Positions 45,391 through 54,080 of a stretch of DNA of 64,000 bases are shown here, in pieces; the stretch's first letter is position 1; every line of letters starts with the position of its first letter. The translations under genes were made by a program, and so were the position numbers. The DNA is from an uncultured Prevotella sp. (GTDB taxonomy: Bacteria; Bacteroidota; Bacteroidia; Bacteroidales; Bacteroidaceae), in contig USDT01000003.1 of the NCBI GenBank assembly GCA_900553465.1, positions 1 through 64,000 on the forward strand, read 5' to 3'. A model generated the notes under the pieces. That model was not told the DNA's origin and did no database searches. It worked only from the letters and a program-made list of their open reading frames with translations.

Positions 45391-48300
45391 TAGCTTATAC
45401 CTTGTGACAAAAGTGAGTTATCTTTATTTTCAATTCTTTTTAATGTGCTTTTAATCTCAGCGAGTTCAGCAGCAGAAGTTCTTGTATTAGCAGCAATTTC
45501 AGCTTGATAAACAAGTGAAGATCTCATAATCACTATCTGATCACTTTGATTGATAATGAAAGTGTTTAATCTTCCTGCTATAACGCCTCCTGTTTCCTCA
45601 CTCATAGAAGTTACAGCACCTTTTAGAGGATCTGTATTTTCAGCAGCATCATCTTCTACATCTTTTATCCAATCTCCAACACTTTCAAGAGCCATATTAA
45701 AAGTTTCCCCAGCAGCATCTATCATTGCTTCAAATTTAGATTTTTCACTATCTGATAAAACTCCATCTTTCATGGCTTCCCCAAGATATGCCATTGCGTC
45801 ATTTACGGCTTTTGCAAGGAACTCTCTTTTCAAAGCCTCTACAACAGCCTTTTTAAGAATATCCTTTGTTTTAGCTCCCAAGGCTTCTGCTGCATCTTCT
45901 CCCTGGCAGTAAGCATCAACAAGGGCATCAGCAAACTCATCAATAGCACTCTGAGTATCGGTACCAGCAAGAGTTTCAAGCATACTCCTTTCCATATCCT
46001 CAATCTGAGTATCTATATCTTTGATTGCTTCCTCCCAATCATTAATCTTACCCCAGTCTGTATCTTTCTTGTCTTTTTCTGCTGCGATCTGCTGCCTGAT
46101 AGCCTCCTGCTGTTGTCTGAGGTTATCTTTCTGCAATTCATACAACTGAAACATATCTCCATTTGATTCTTCTTTTTCAAGAGCATATTTCAGTTCCTTA
46201 ATCTGCTTAGTCAATTCTGCATATCGGACAAAATCCCAACTTTGTTGAGCGACAACCTTTTTAGCTTCCAGGGCTGCGATCTCATCTTTAATTGCCTGAA
46301 CTCTCTGGTTGTGTGCTTGCTTTTCTTCGTCAGAGTAAACCCAGTATGTGTGTTCAGCAGCGTTCTGCAGTCGATCGAAAGCGTTTGATAGATTATCTAT
46401 GTGTTCCTGGATATTCTGTATTTTTTCTTCCAGCTCATCATCATTGTTGAATAAGTTTGCAACAAACTGAACAGCCTGTAAAGCTATAGATATAGCAGCA
46501 AGGATAATACTACCTTTTTCTGCTGTCTGTATGGCTGCTGCCATTGCTATACCAGCAGTAGTTATACCTTGTAGCATTCCAAGTGTAGCTTTCCCATTTT
46601 CGCCAATAAGATCACCAAGGACATCACAGCTATCAATGGCATCATTCACAAAACTAAATACTCCCTCTGTTGAACTTGCAAGGTTAGACCAGTCTGTCTT
46701 AATCTGCTTAGATGTTTTCTGCGATCCCGATTCTGTTTTCTTGAAAACGTCTGAAAGGGCGTTACCCATAGCCTTGAACGGATTCACATCAAGAACTTTC
46801 TTTTTAGCCTCATCCAGCTTATCAAGAACAGCCTTAAGATCTGCTGGATTCAAATCCAGGTTAGAAGTATTCATTTTTTGCTGAATATCATTGATCAGCT
46901 TATCAATCTGTTCAACAGTAAGACTATCAAGATCCGTGAATAGATTTTTCCAGCTTTCGCTTTGCATGAGCATCTGAGCATTCAAAGCACTTAACGCCTC
47001 TGCTTCACCCTGATTCACCAGGTTAATACGTTCCTGGTTGTTCTCTCTAAGAGCCTCATTCCTCAATACAGCATATTCATCCTGGATCGCCTTTTTCTGT
47101 TCTTCATAAGTCCTGTAGTCATTGATAAGTCTTTCCTGAATTTCTTTCTGTAGCTTCTCATCTTCTTCCGTCACGAAAAGAGCTGCCTCCGATTGCTCAT
47201 CAGCACCGACAAGTCCAGAGCTGCCATTACTCAGCCTTTCCTTAGCAGCAGCGACCGCTTCAATCTTATCAGCAAGACTTTGAGCCTGGCTAATAGCATT
47301 TGTAACGGATTCTTTGAAAGCGTCCATAGCTGTTTTAGCACCAGTAATTTCATTGTATTGCATATTAAGGGAAATCAGGTAATTGCCCTCACCCTCAGTA
47401 AGCCCCTGGTTACTCTGTTTCTCTTTCAGCATGTTGATCTGATTCTGAACGAACTCTTTATATGATTCTCCATCTTTCAACAGCTCAGAGAAATGAGACC
47501 TGGCAACATCTTCACCCATTGTTCTTACCCAACGGAAATACAAGTCATACTGTTTTTTCTTGTATTCTATTTCACCATCAAAAAGCTCATTTTGTGCATC
47601 AGTATAGGATTTATTCTCAATGCTTCTCCTTTCGTCAAACCCTGCTTTCTGATCATCAGTAAGCCCACCTTTTCCAGCATCTTTCCTGGCTTTCTCCAGC
47701 TCCTTTTCTTCTTTATCAATACGATCAAGATTCTGCTTATGCTGTAGATCAAGCATCGCCTTTCTTTTCTCATATCCCTCACTCATTACAGAGATACGAT
47801 CTTCTTCAAGTTTCCTTTCTGCCTCCAGTTGTTTCCTGGATAACTCATCAGCTTTTTGGGCTGCATTGTTATTTGATTTTGGCAGACGTGATTCAAGAGA
47901 ATTGATAGTTTTTGTAAGCTCCTTATACTTTGAACTGTTTATCTCAACATTCGATCTTTCGTCCTTAAGTTGCTTGATCCTGGCGTTAATTCCAGCCTCA
48001 GTATTCAGGTTCTCCGTTTTCTGGTTAACAGCAGAATTGATCTCCTTTAGTGTAGAAAGAAGCTCATTAAGTTTGCTTGTGTCTGCATCTACCTTAACCT
48101 TTTTGGCGTTTATTGCGTCAATCTCCTTTTGAGTGTCTTGCGCCTTTTTATCAAGTTCCTCAAATGACATTGACACATAATCAACAGCCTCAGACGTTTT
48201 GGAACTATCCTTTGGTGCAAAGAAAGCGGAAAGCTGCTGATCTACCTTTGAGATCTTATCCTGTGCCATGTTAGCAGAACTCACCACATCTGATAGATAT

Positions 48301-50738
48301 TTACTCAGTGTGGATCTGAAACTATCCATTTCCTTATCTGTTGCTCCAGTTGATTTTGCAACGGCTTTGACAATCCTATCAAGAGACTGATTAAAAGCGT
48401 CTGTATAGGCTTCTCCTGTAAGCCCTTTTAATCTCTCAGCAGCATCAGTTGACATTGATTCTACAGCCTCCCAAACAGCCCCAGTAGCCTGTTGTATAGA
48501 ACGAGCATCAACATCAACCACTTTAGATACAGAAACCCAGGCACCATCATATTGCATAGTTTCCTGAATATCCTTATAAGTTGCATCCTTAGCAGCCTTT
48601 TTAAGTTCCTCCAGTGCATCAGTTTGAGACTGGATCATTTCTTGCATAGCCTGTTCGGTGTACTTTGCTTTGATTTTTTCTGCTGTGTTATTCTGTATCG
48701 CAGCAGTCAGTTCCTCATATTTCAACTTCTGAATATCCAGAGTAGCATTCTCATCAAGCAGTGTCTTATTGTACTCTTTGCAAATGGCATTTATTTTCTC
48801 AATGGCATCCTTATGTGTCTTAGTTCCTTTCTCAGCATTCTGCAAAACAGAGAACAACAGGTTTAAGCTGTCAATCTCTTTTTTTGTAGTGTCCTGGAAC
48901 TCTCCCATAGCATCTGTAGCTTCTTCTTCTGTTCCTGAGAAAAGAGTTAACGCACTAACCAGGGCACCAACGAGACCGATCACCCATCCAATAGGATTCG
49001 ACATCATGGAAGCCCATAATGTTTTCATTGCGAGTGTGGCTTTTGTTGTTATTGCAGTCAGCATTGAGGTGGTTGTAGCATTCGTAGCCTTTGCAACAGT
49101 ATCAGCAGTAGTGGCAACAGTTGACTGTCTCACAGCAGCAGCTTCCAGGGCTTTTTTCTTCGTATGGAAATCAGTCTGAGCAGACAAAGCAGCCTTTCTT
49201 GCTATAGCCTGGTTTTCCTGAGCACCCTCCAGTTTCTTTTCAGCAGTAGCTATTCTTGTAGCGTCACCAGACTGTTTAGCCCAATACACCTCATACCTCG
49301 CAGCCTCAGTAGCTTGCATTGTAGCTATGGCTGTCTGTTTAGAAGCCTCCACTTTAGCAGCAGCAGCACTGACCTCTGCACGCATAGCATTAAGCGTTGA
49401 AACCTGGTTCTGATTCTTCTTTATAACCTCCTGTTCCAGAGCAGCACGGTAAACAGCACTCTTAGCACTCAGATCCGTTTTACTCAAAGCAGCCCTCTGT
49501 TCAACAGAAAGAACACTCATCGCTACAGCCTCATAGTTTGCACTTGAAGCCGTGAGATTCAAATTTGATAGATATTCCTGCTGTTGTGCTGTTAGTAGCT
49601 GCTGTATTGTAGCAATACGCAAACTTTTTACAAGGTTAGCATGTTCCTCAGCAGTTAGCTGCTTTTGTAATGATATAGTGTGAGCCTCCTGAGCTGCTGT
49701 CATTGCCTTTGTCTGAGCAGACACCTGACCACTCAACTGAGCATCAATCTTAAGCAGTGCTATTTTCGCCTGGCGTGCTGTATTGTCAAGTAATGCTACA
49801 CCAGTATATCCTTTTGTAGCAAGCGTATTAAGTACTATGGCTGCCTTATAGCTTCCGTATGCAACGGTAATAGCCTGTATTATACGCAATATCTCATCAT
49901 AGTTTTCTACAAGGCTAATTGCCCCCTGGATCCCAGACGCAAAAAGATCCTGGTTGTCTGTACCAATCTTATTCAGCGCACTATCCCAGGCATCACCAAG
50001 GTTAGAGATCATACCAGTAAGTGATTTACTTTGCTCCTGCATGAGGTTGTAGTAAACACCGCTTGAACTTGTCATGTTCTTGAAAGCCTGTTCTACTTCT
50101 GTAAATCCTACCTTTCCCTCTGTTATCAGAGCACTCACCTCATCTTTTGAAACTCCTATAACCTTAGCCAGTTCCTCATAGATAGGAATACCACGACCAG
50201 CGAACTGTCTAATATCTACAGCATAAGCCCTGCCTTGCGCCCTCAGTGTACCATACAGATAAGCAATTTCTCCCAATGGTGCACCTACACCAGATGCAAC
50301 ATTACCAAGCATTACAATCTCATCAACAACAGTTTCAACAGATGATCCGTATGCTAACATCTGTTTTGTTGAACTCGCTATACCTTGAAGATCGAAAGGA
50401 GTTTTTGCAGCCGTTTCGACAAGCTGATCCATGAGCGTCTTTGACTTAGTGCCACTCCTTAGCATCGTTTCAAATGCTATTTCAAGCTGCTGGAATTGCC
50501 CACGTGTAGTTACTATGCTTTGCAATAAACTACCCATACCCTGACCGACAAGGTATGAGACAATATATTTAGCTCCATTCTGAGCCATATTCTGTAGCGA
50601 TTGCTCCATCATAGCTGATTCTGCAATGGTGGTATTAGACACCTGCTTAATGTGCCTTTCCATAGCCTGAGCAGACACATTAAAATCATCTATATCAAGA
50701 GTGGCTTTGAATGCCAATCCTCCATTTACATTATCCAT
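45390..50738 (-). CDS. Tail tape measure protein
   Basis: 1782 residues. The N-terminal tape-measure domain is clear (about residues 75-260: RGQFQQLEIAFETMLRSGTKSK and RQFAGRGIPIYEELAKVIGVSKDEVSALI). It is followed by long alanine- and lysine-rich coiled coils and hydrophobic segments near 560-595 and 1440-1475. The tape measure sets tail length; at about 0.15 nm per residue this would predict a tail near 260-270 nm. The long flexible tail and the absence of sheath genes favour a siphovirus. It follows the chaperone frames by one base. Confidence 0.93.
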   Translation of the reverse strand: MDNVNGGLAFKATLDIDDFNVSAQAMERHIKQVSNTTIAESAMMEQSLQNMAQNGAKYIVSYLVGQGMGSLLQSIVTTRGQFQQLEIAFETMLRSGTKSKTLMDQLVETAAKTPFDLQGIASSTKQMLAYGSSVETVVDEIVMLGNVASGVGAPLGEIAYLYGTLRAQGRAYAVDIRQFAGRGIPIYEELAKVIGVSKDEVSALITEGKVGFTEVEQAFKNMTSSSGVYYNLMQEQSKSLTGMISNLGDAWDSALNKIGTDNQDLFASGIQGAISLVENYDEILRIIQAITVAYGSYKAAIVLNTLATKGYTGVALLDNTARQAKIALLKIDAQLSGQVSAQTKAMTAAQEAHTISLQKQLTAEEHANLVKSLRIATIQQLLTAQQQEYLSNLNLTASSANYEAVAMSVLSVEQRAALSKTDLSAKSAVYRAALEQEVIKKNQNQVSTLNAMRAEVSAAAAKVEASKQTAIATMQATEAARYEVYWAKQSGDATRIATAEKKLEGAQENQAIARKAALSAQTDFHTKKKALEAAAVRQSTVATTADTVAKATNATTTSMLTAITTKATLAMKTLWASMMSNPIGWVIGLVGALVSALTLFSGTEEEATDAMGEFQDTTKKEIDSLNLLFSVLQNAEKGTKTHKDAIEKINAICKEYNKTLLDENATLDIQKLKYEELTAAIQNNTAEKIKAKYTEQAMQEMIQSQTDALEELKKAAKDATYKDIQETMQYDGAWVSVSKVVDVDARSIQQATGAVWEAVESMSTDAAERLKGLTGEAYTDAFNQSLDRIVKAVAKSTGATDKEMDSFRSTLSKYLSDVVSSANMAQDKISKVDQQLSAFFAPKDSSKTSEAVDYVSMSFEELDKKAQDTQKEIDAINAKKVKVDADTSKLNELLSTLKEINSAVNQKTENLNTEAGINARIKQLKDERSNVEINSSKYKELTKTINSLESRLPKSNNNAAQKADELSRKQLEAERKLEEDRISVMSEGYEKRKAMLDLQHKQNLDRIDKEEKELEKARKDAGKGGLTDDQKAGFDERRSIENKSYTDAQNELFDGEIEYKKKQYDLYFRWVRTMGEDVARSHFSELLKDGESYKEFVQNQINMLKEKQSNQGLTEGEGNYLISLNMQYNEITGAKTAMDAFKESVTNAISQAQSLADKIEAVAAAKERLSNGSSGLVGADEQSEAALFVTEEDEKLQKEIQERLINDYRTYEEQKKAIQDEYAVLRNEALRENNQERINLVNQGEAEALSALNAQMLMQSESWKNLFTDLDSLTVEQIDKLINDIQQKMNTSNLDLNPADLKAVLDKLDEAKKKVLDVNPFKAMGNALSDVFKKTESGSQKTSKQIKTDWSNLASSTEGVFSFVNDAIDSCDVLGDLIGENGKATLGMLQGITTAGIAMAAAIQTAEKGSIILAAISIALQAVQFVANLFNNDDELEEKIQNIQEHIDNLSNAFDRLQNAAEHTYWVYSDEEKQAHNQRVQAIKDEIAALEAKKVVAQQSWDFVRYAELTKQIKELKYALEKEESNGDMFQLYELQKDNLRQQQEAIRQQIAAEKDKKDTDWGKINDWEEAIKDIDTQIEDMERSMLETLAGTDTQSAIDEFADALVDAYCQGEDAAEALGAKTKDILKKAVVEALKREFLAKAVNDAMAYLGEAMKDGVLSDSEKSKFEAMIDAAGETFNMALESVGDWIKDVEDDAAENTDPLKGAVTSMSEETGGVIAGRLNTFIINQSDQIVIMRSSLVYQAEIAANTRTSAAELAEIKSTLKRIENKDNSLLSQGIS

Positions 50739-50739
50739 A

Positions 50740-51027
50740 TTACATAAGCCCTTTTATATAATTCCTAATTTCGTCTTTCGTTTTCAACTCTACATGAACA
50801 GTTTCTTCTTCCTCATCATTCTTAGACGCTTCTATTTTTGGTGCATCCGCAATGATGATTTGAATGTTCATCCAGGAAATACCCCAAAGCAGATAATCAT
50901 AACTCCATCCATAAGCCTTAATAATTTCGCCACGATTACCCCAAGGGCTGTTTAGCCCTATTACTCTATCAGATTTGCTTTGGGCTTCGTCATTCCCACT
51001 TCCCTTATGGATCTGATAGAGGAGGTA
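50740..51027 (-). CDS. Tail assembly chaperone C-terminal frame (-1 frameshift product)
   Basis: 95 codons, open in the -1 frame to 50961-51611, with no good start of its own except an internal ATG 43 codons from the end. The protein reads like a real one (YLLYQIHKGSGNDEAQ; GWSYDYLLWGISWMNIQIIIADAP). It overlaps the last 67 bases of the upstream frame, and reading it from the slippery site gives one product of about 290 residues. In lambda-like siphoviruses a pair of frames (G and GT) just before the tape measure is expressed this way. The stop is one base from the tape measure start. Confidence 0.7.
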   Translation of the reverse strand, partial: YLLYQIHKGSGNDEAQSKSDRVIGLNSPWGNRGEIIKAYGWSYDYLLWGISWMNIQIIIADAPKIEASKNDEEEETVHVELKTKDEIRNYIKGLM

Positions 51028-51611
51028 AAACCCCCAGGATTCATCATCTGGCTTATGACATCAGATAGTTTCTTAAGCCTGGCTACAGTAAGGTGATTGA
51101 TAAAGAAAGTCTTAAGCTGTTCAACTTCCTTTGATCTCTTATTTGTGATTTCAGGGCTGTTGATTACTGCAACGGCAGCTATTTCAGCCATAAGAGGTAT
51201 GTATTTGAACAGCTTCTTACTTTCCTGGATAGGCTGTTCTTGAATGTCTTTCTCATTGTATTCTATCTGTATATACAGCTTTCTGAGATAGTCTATAGTT
51301 CCGAGATACAAAGGTTTGATATGAAAATTTCTCATATACATATCAACCATTTTACCCTTATCTGCATCTGGCACCTCCATTACAGATACGTCCCAATCAA
51401 CAGGGATCCTTTTGTCCCTCCAGATTCTTGCCATCTTAGGGAATGTTCTATTCCACCATAAAACCCTCTTAGGAGGTTTTACTGGGTAAATTTTTAGAGG
51501 AACGGAAAACTTAACACCAAGTTGCAGAAGTGCTTCAATAGCTTTTTCTTCCAGTTCTAATCTTTCCTCTTTTGTAAGATCTTTTATGTCTCTTATTTCT
51601 TTCTGATCCAT
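50961..51611 (-). CDS. Tail assembly chaperone, N-terminal frame (gpG-like)
   Basis: 216 residues, mostly helical, preceding the tape measure as in lambda-like phages. Segments VKFSVPLKIYPVKPPKRVLWWNRTFP and EKLFKYIPLMAEIAAVAVI are visible; the last 20 codons after the slippery site are probably the shorter product's tail. It chaperones tape-measure and tail-tube assembly. Frameshifting at 51027-51033 would make the longer gpGT-like protein. Confidence 0.7.
   Translation of the reverse strand: MDQKEIRDIKDLTKEERLELEEKAIEALLQLGVKFSVPLKIYPVKPPKRVLWWNRTFPKMARIWRDKRIPVDWDVSVMEVPDADKGKMVDMYMRNFHIKPLYLGTIDYLRKLYIQIEYNEKDIQEQPIQESKKLFKYIPLMAEIAAVAVINSPEITNKRSKEVEQLKTFFINHLTVARLKKLSDVISQMMNPGGFTSSIRSIREVGMTKPKANLIE
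51027..51033 (-). promoter_or_regulatory. Slippery heptamer GGGTTTT for -1 ribosomal frameshift
   Basis: Read on minus, G GGT TTT is a canonical X XXY YYZ heptamer exactly in phase with the upstream frame (codons GGT and TTT, residues 194-195). The -1 frame is open from just before this point, after a TGA about 13 codons upstream, and continues 95 codons to the tape-measure start. Confidence 0.75.
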
Positions 51612-51615
51612 AGTC

Positions 51616-51655
51616 TAAAAAAAATAAAAGCCCCCCATCCTGGGGATAGGAGGCT
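51616..51655 (-). terminator. Internal intrinsic terminator after the tail tube gene
   Basis: On minus, AGCCTCCTATCC and GGATGGGGGGCT form a 12-bp stem (with G-U pairs) around CCA, followed by TTTTATTTTTTTT. It lies 20 bases after the tail tube stop and 5 bases before the chaperone gene. It presumably reduces downstream expression relative to the abundant tube protein. Confidence 0.8.
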
Positions 51656-51674
51656 GTTTTCTCATTGATTTTTA

Positions 51675-52178
51675 CTATTCCTCTGGCATAGCCGGATTCT
51701 CACTGTACGTTATAACACCGTTTGGATTCGCTGTTACATCAAGCAATGAAATACCCTTAGCTGAGTAAGTAGTATTTTTCTTTGCCGACACAGTAGCACA
51801 AGGAATGTTAAGTACGAGACCTTCCATAGGGAAAACCTTGAAAGCAAGTTCTATATTCTTAACAGTTTCAGGTTCCGTGTATGTATTGTAACTTCCATCG
51901 GTACCTTTTTCACCGCCCTCAAAAGCAACCCTTTCATCAATGGATGGATCCATGATTGAGAAAACTAAATCTGATCCCTCTTTTGACTTCTGGATAATCT
52001 TCTTAGATGATGTTTCAGACTTGTGTGTAGTGATTGTAGCATCCTTATCTACAAACGTACAAGTGTCCTGGTACACATCTACAGGCTTCCAACCACTTTC
52101 GGGCATTTTCTTTGGATCAGTTTGGTTAATGGGAGCATAATACAATGCTTTGATTCCCACTGTTGATAATACTGGCAT
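51675..52178 (-). CDS. Major tail tube protein
   Basis: 167 residues, beta-rich tube protein pattern: an N-terminal LSTVGIKALYYAPI, central DLVFSIMDPSIDERVAFEGG (common in tail tubes) and a C-terminal MEGLVLNIPCATVSAKKNTTYSAKGISLLDVTANPNG. It occupies the expected place between the tail terminator and chaperones. The next-door terminator agrees with a high-abundance product. Confidence 0.8.
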   Translation of the reverse strand: MPVLSTVGIKALYYAPINQTDPKKMPESGWKPVDVYQDTCTFVDKDATITTHKSETSSKKIIQKSKEGSDLVFSIMDPSIDERVAFEGGEKGTDGSYNTYTEPETVKNIELAFKVFPMEGLVLNIPCATVSAKKNTTYSAKGISLLDVTANPNGVITYSENPAMPEE

Positions 52179-52197
52179 AATCTTTTAATTTTATGTT

Positions 52198-52605
52198 TTA
52201 CTTTTGTCTTACAGTTATTTCAAGACCTAAAGAAACAAAGTGTTCATTATGGTTTTGTTCCTTGATAGGAGGATTGAGCTTACCTATAGTCCAGTTGTAG
52301 CCCTTACCTACCTCGCAATGATTCTGCAAAACCTCGATAACCTTTGCCCTTATGTCTATCAGTCTTTGGAAATTAGTACTATAAACAGACTTGCTTTTGT
52401 TTGCAATATCAGGAACATGAATGTTCACCTTGATTTCTCCGAACCTTACAGATCCCTCGCCATCAATAGTGTGAGGAACGATAACAACGCCCTCCTTTGC
52501 ATAGTCGTTTCTTTCGTAACCAATAACTCCGTTAATCATAGTTTTAACCTCGCTTTCCTGGAGTAACTGGTAAACTCTTACAGCTATTTCCTCAGTAGTT
52601 ATCAT
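52198..52605 (-). CDS. Tail terminator/completion protein candidate
   Basis: 135 residues with an alpha/beta pattern (IAVRVYQLLQESEVKTMI; FGEIKVNIHVPD; FVSLGLEITVRQK). Order between the gp10-like and tube genes fits a tail terminator protein. Identity rests on synteny. Confidence 0.6.
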   Translation of the reverse strand: MITTEEIAVRVYQLLQESEVKTMINGVIGYERNDYAKEGVVIVPHTIDGEGSVRFGEIKVNIHVPDIANKSKSVYSTNFQRLIDIRAKVIEVLQNHCEVGKGYNWTIGKLNPPIKEQNHNEHFVSLGLEITVRQK

Positions 52606-53066
52606 ATTCCAAATAATTCGTTTGCTTTACTTTTTGCTTTTTCCATCAATCTATTCATGGCAGCAGGAAAATCTTTCTTTGCTTTCAGTTCAGCAGGGAG
52701 GATAACATTGTACCCCTTAGCTTCAACATAGGCAGCGTAATTCATTCCAGCTACTATGATGAGTGAATATGTGTCTTGCATATCCTGGGCATACTTCATT
52801 GCAGTCTCCAGGGCAGCATCGGCACCTACTCCAGGCTGGTTTGTCCCACCATAGTAAACTATCTCTTTATTACGAACCACAGCATAACCAATGGAGTTTG
52901 TCAGATTTCCTGTCTGATCGGTGTAATTGTGCTGTTCCTTTGCGTACTTAGCAAGATCCTCACCAAGGTATTTCAGCATAAACAAAACTGCTTTATCCAG
53001 ATTCCTCTGGAATGCTTCAACCTTAGCAAGTATTACACCGCTACCAAATTCAGGTTTTATCCCCAT
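52602..53066 (-). CDS. HK97 gp10-like neck/tail-completion protein
   Basis: 154 residues. Pattern FQRNLDKAVLFMLKYLGEDLAKYAKEQHNYTDQTGNLTNSIGY, followed by VAGMNYAAYVEAKGYNVI, is that of gp10-like head-tail joining proteins. Overlaps the next gene by four bases. Confidence 0.75.
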   Translation of the reverse strand: MGIKPEFGSGVILAKVEAFQRNLDKAVLFMLKYLGEDLAKYAKEQHNYTDQTGNLTNSIGYAVVRNKEIVYYGGTNQPGVGADAALETAMKYAQDMQDTYSLIIVAGMNYAAYVEAKGYNVILPAELKAKKDFPAAMNRLMEKAKSKANELFGI

Positions 53067-53383
53067 ATCTCAATATACCTCCTGTTTAAGTTGTCAATTC
53101 CCTGTATAGAGAACTCATCAGTACCCCCATCATCAAACACAAGCATGATCTTTGTTCCGATAGATAGATCGCCTTTGAAATGCTTAGGAATAAATACATC
53201 ATAAGTGTATGCGTATGTTATTCCATCAGTTCCAACATATTGTTTTGCTGGTATTGACTTGTCTATCTGGCATTCACAGCCTTTCTGCCATTCAGTATTA
53301 TCCTGTTCCTGGTAAAATCCAGTCTCAGGATCCTGAACAGCTTCCTGTAAGATGCTATATTGGAAAGTACCGTTTGTTCTCAT
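53057..53383 (-). CDS. Head-tail adaptor/head-closure protein candidate
   Basis: 108 residues, beta-rich (QYSILQEAVQDPETGFYQEQ; FKGDLSIGTKIMLVFDDGGTDEFSIQGI), of the size of head-closure proteins. Identified by order before the gp10-like protein. Overlaps it by ten bases. Confidence 0.55.
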   Translation of the reverse strand: MRTNGTFQYSILQEAVQDPETGFYQEQDNTEWQKGCECQIDKSIPAKQYVGTDGITYAYTYDVFIPKHFKGDLSIGTKIMLVFDDGGTDEFSIQGIDNLNRRYIEIWG

Positions 53384-53384
53384 A

Positions 53385-53720
53385 TTACCACAAGTTAGAT
53401 CCGTCTGTTATAGATGAGACCTTGACAAACTCCGAAACGTCAAGACCGTTTTCACGGCAAAGATCTTTTATCCTATCCTCCAACTTTTCAACACTGTATC
53501 CCTGTGAGGATTTTCCAAGGCTGTCATTTGTAAGCACTATCATTTTCTTAAGAACCTTGATAGCTGCTATAGCAATGCCAACCTTATCCTTTTCAGGATC
53601 ATACTCACTGTCAAGATCGCTAACCTTAGCATCCAACAGAGCTTTCTGCAATGTCGTTCTACCTGGAACATAAGGATCAAGTTCACCAAGTAACGCCTCG
53701 TATTTTGTCAATGTTTCCAT
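53385..53720 (-). CDS. Head-tail connector candidate
   Basis: 111 residues, helical (RTTLQKALLDAKVSDLDSEYDPEKDKVGIAIAAIKVLKKMI), with ending SSITDGSNLW. The size and position fit gp6-like connectors; synteny only. Confidence 0.55.
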   Translation of the reverse strand: METLTKYEALLGELDPYVPGRTTLQKALLDAKVSDLDSEYDPEKDKVGIAIAAIKVLKKMIVLTNDSLGKSSQGYSVEKLEDRIKDLCRENGLDVSEFVKVSSITDGSNLW

Positions 53721-53723
53721 AAC

Positions 53724-54077
53724 TTACTTTTCCTTTTCAAGTTCAACAACCAATGATTCAATCTGTTCCTCATTAAGTTTTGCTACAGCGTTTGACACGC
53801 CCTTAACGCCAGCATTCTGAGCAACAGGCGATCCGATAGCCTCCAGTGCATTCTTTATGTCAAGCAAAGCATAATCTTTTCCTGACACATTCACTACTTC
53901 TGACTTATCATCTCTTTTCTTTTCCTCATTGATTGCCGTAATCACACAAATACCACGTGATACGAGATCATTTACACGATCAAGATCTGAGACTTCAAGA
54001 GTTTCACCAACATTGTAGATTTTTCTCCTGTTTGTTTTGTCCCTAAACTTCTTTTTTGTACAAAGAACAATTCCCAT
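53724..54077 (-). CDS. Phage protein of unknown function after the capsid
   Basis: 117 residues. An N-terminal beta segment VGETLEVSDLDRVNDLVSRGI, a charged linker with KKRDDKSEVV, and a C-terminal helix-turn-like NAVAKLNEEQIESLVVELEKE. It follows the capsid gene and may decorate it or bridge head and connector; not recognised. Confidence 0.55.
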   Translation of the reverse strand: MGIVLCTKKKFRDKTNRRKIYNVGETLEVSDLDRVNDLVSRGICVITAINEEKKRDDKSEVVNVSGKDYALLDIKNALEAIGSPVAQNAGVKGVSNAVAKLNEEQIESLVVELEKEK

Positions 54078-54080
54078 ATT

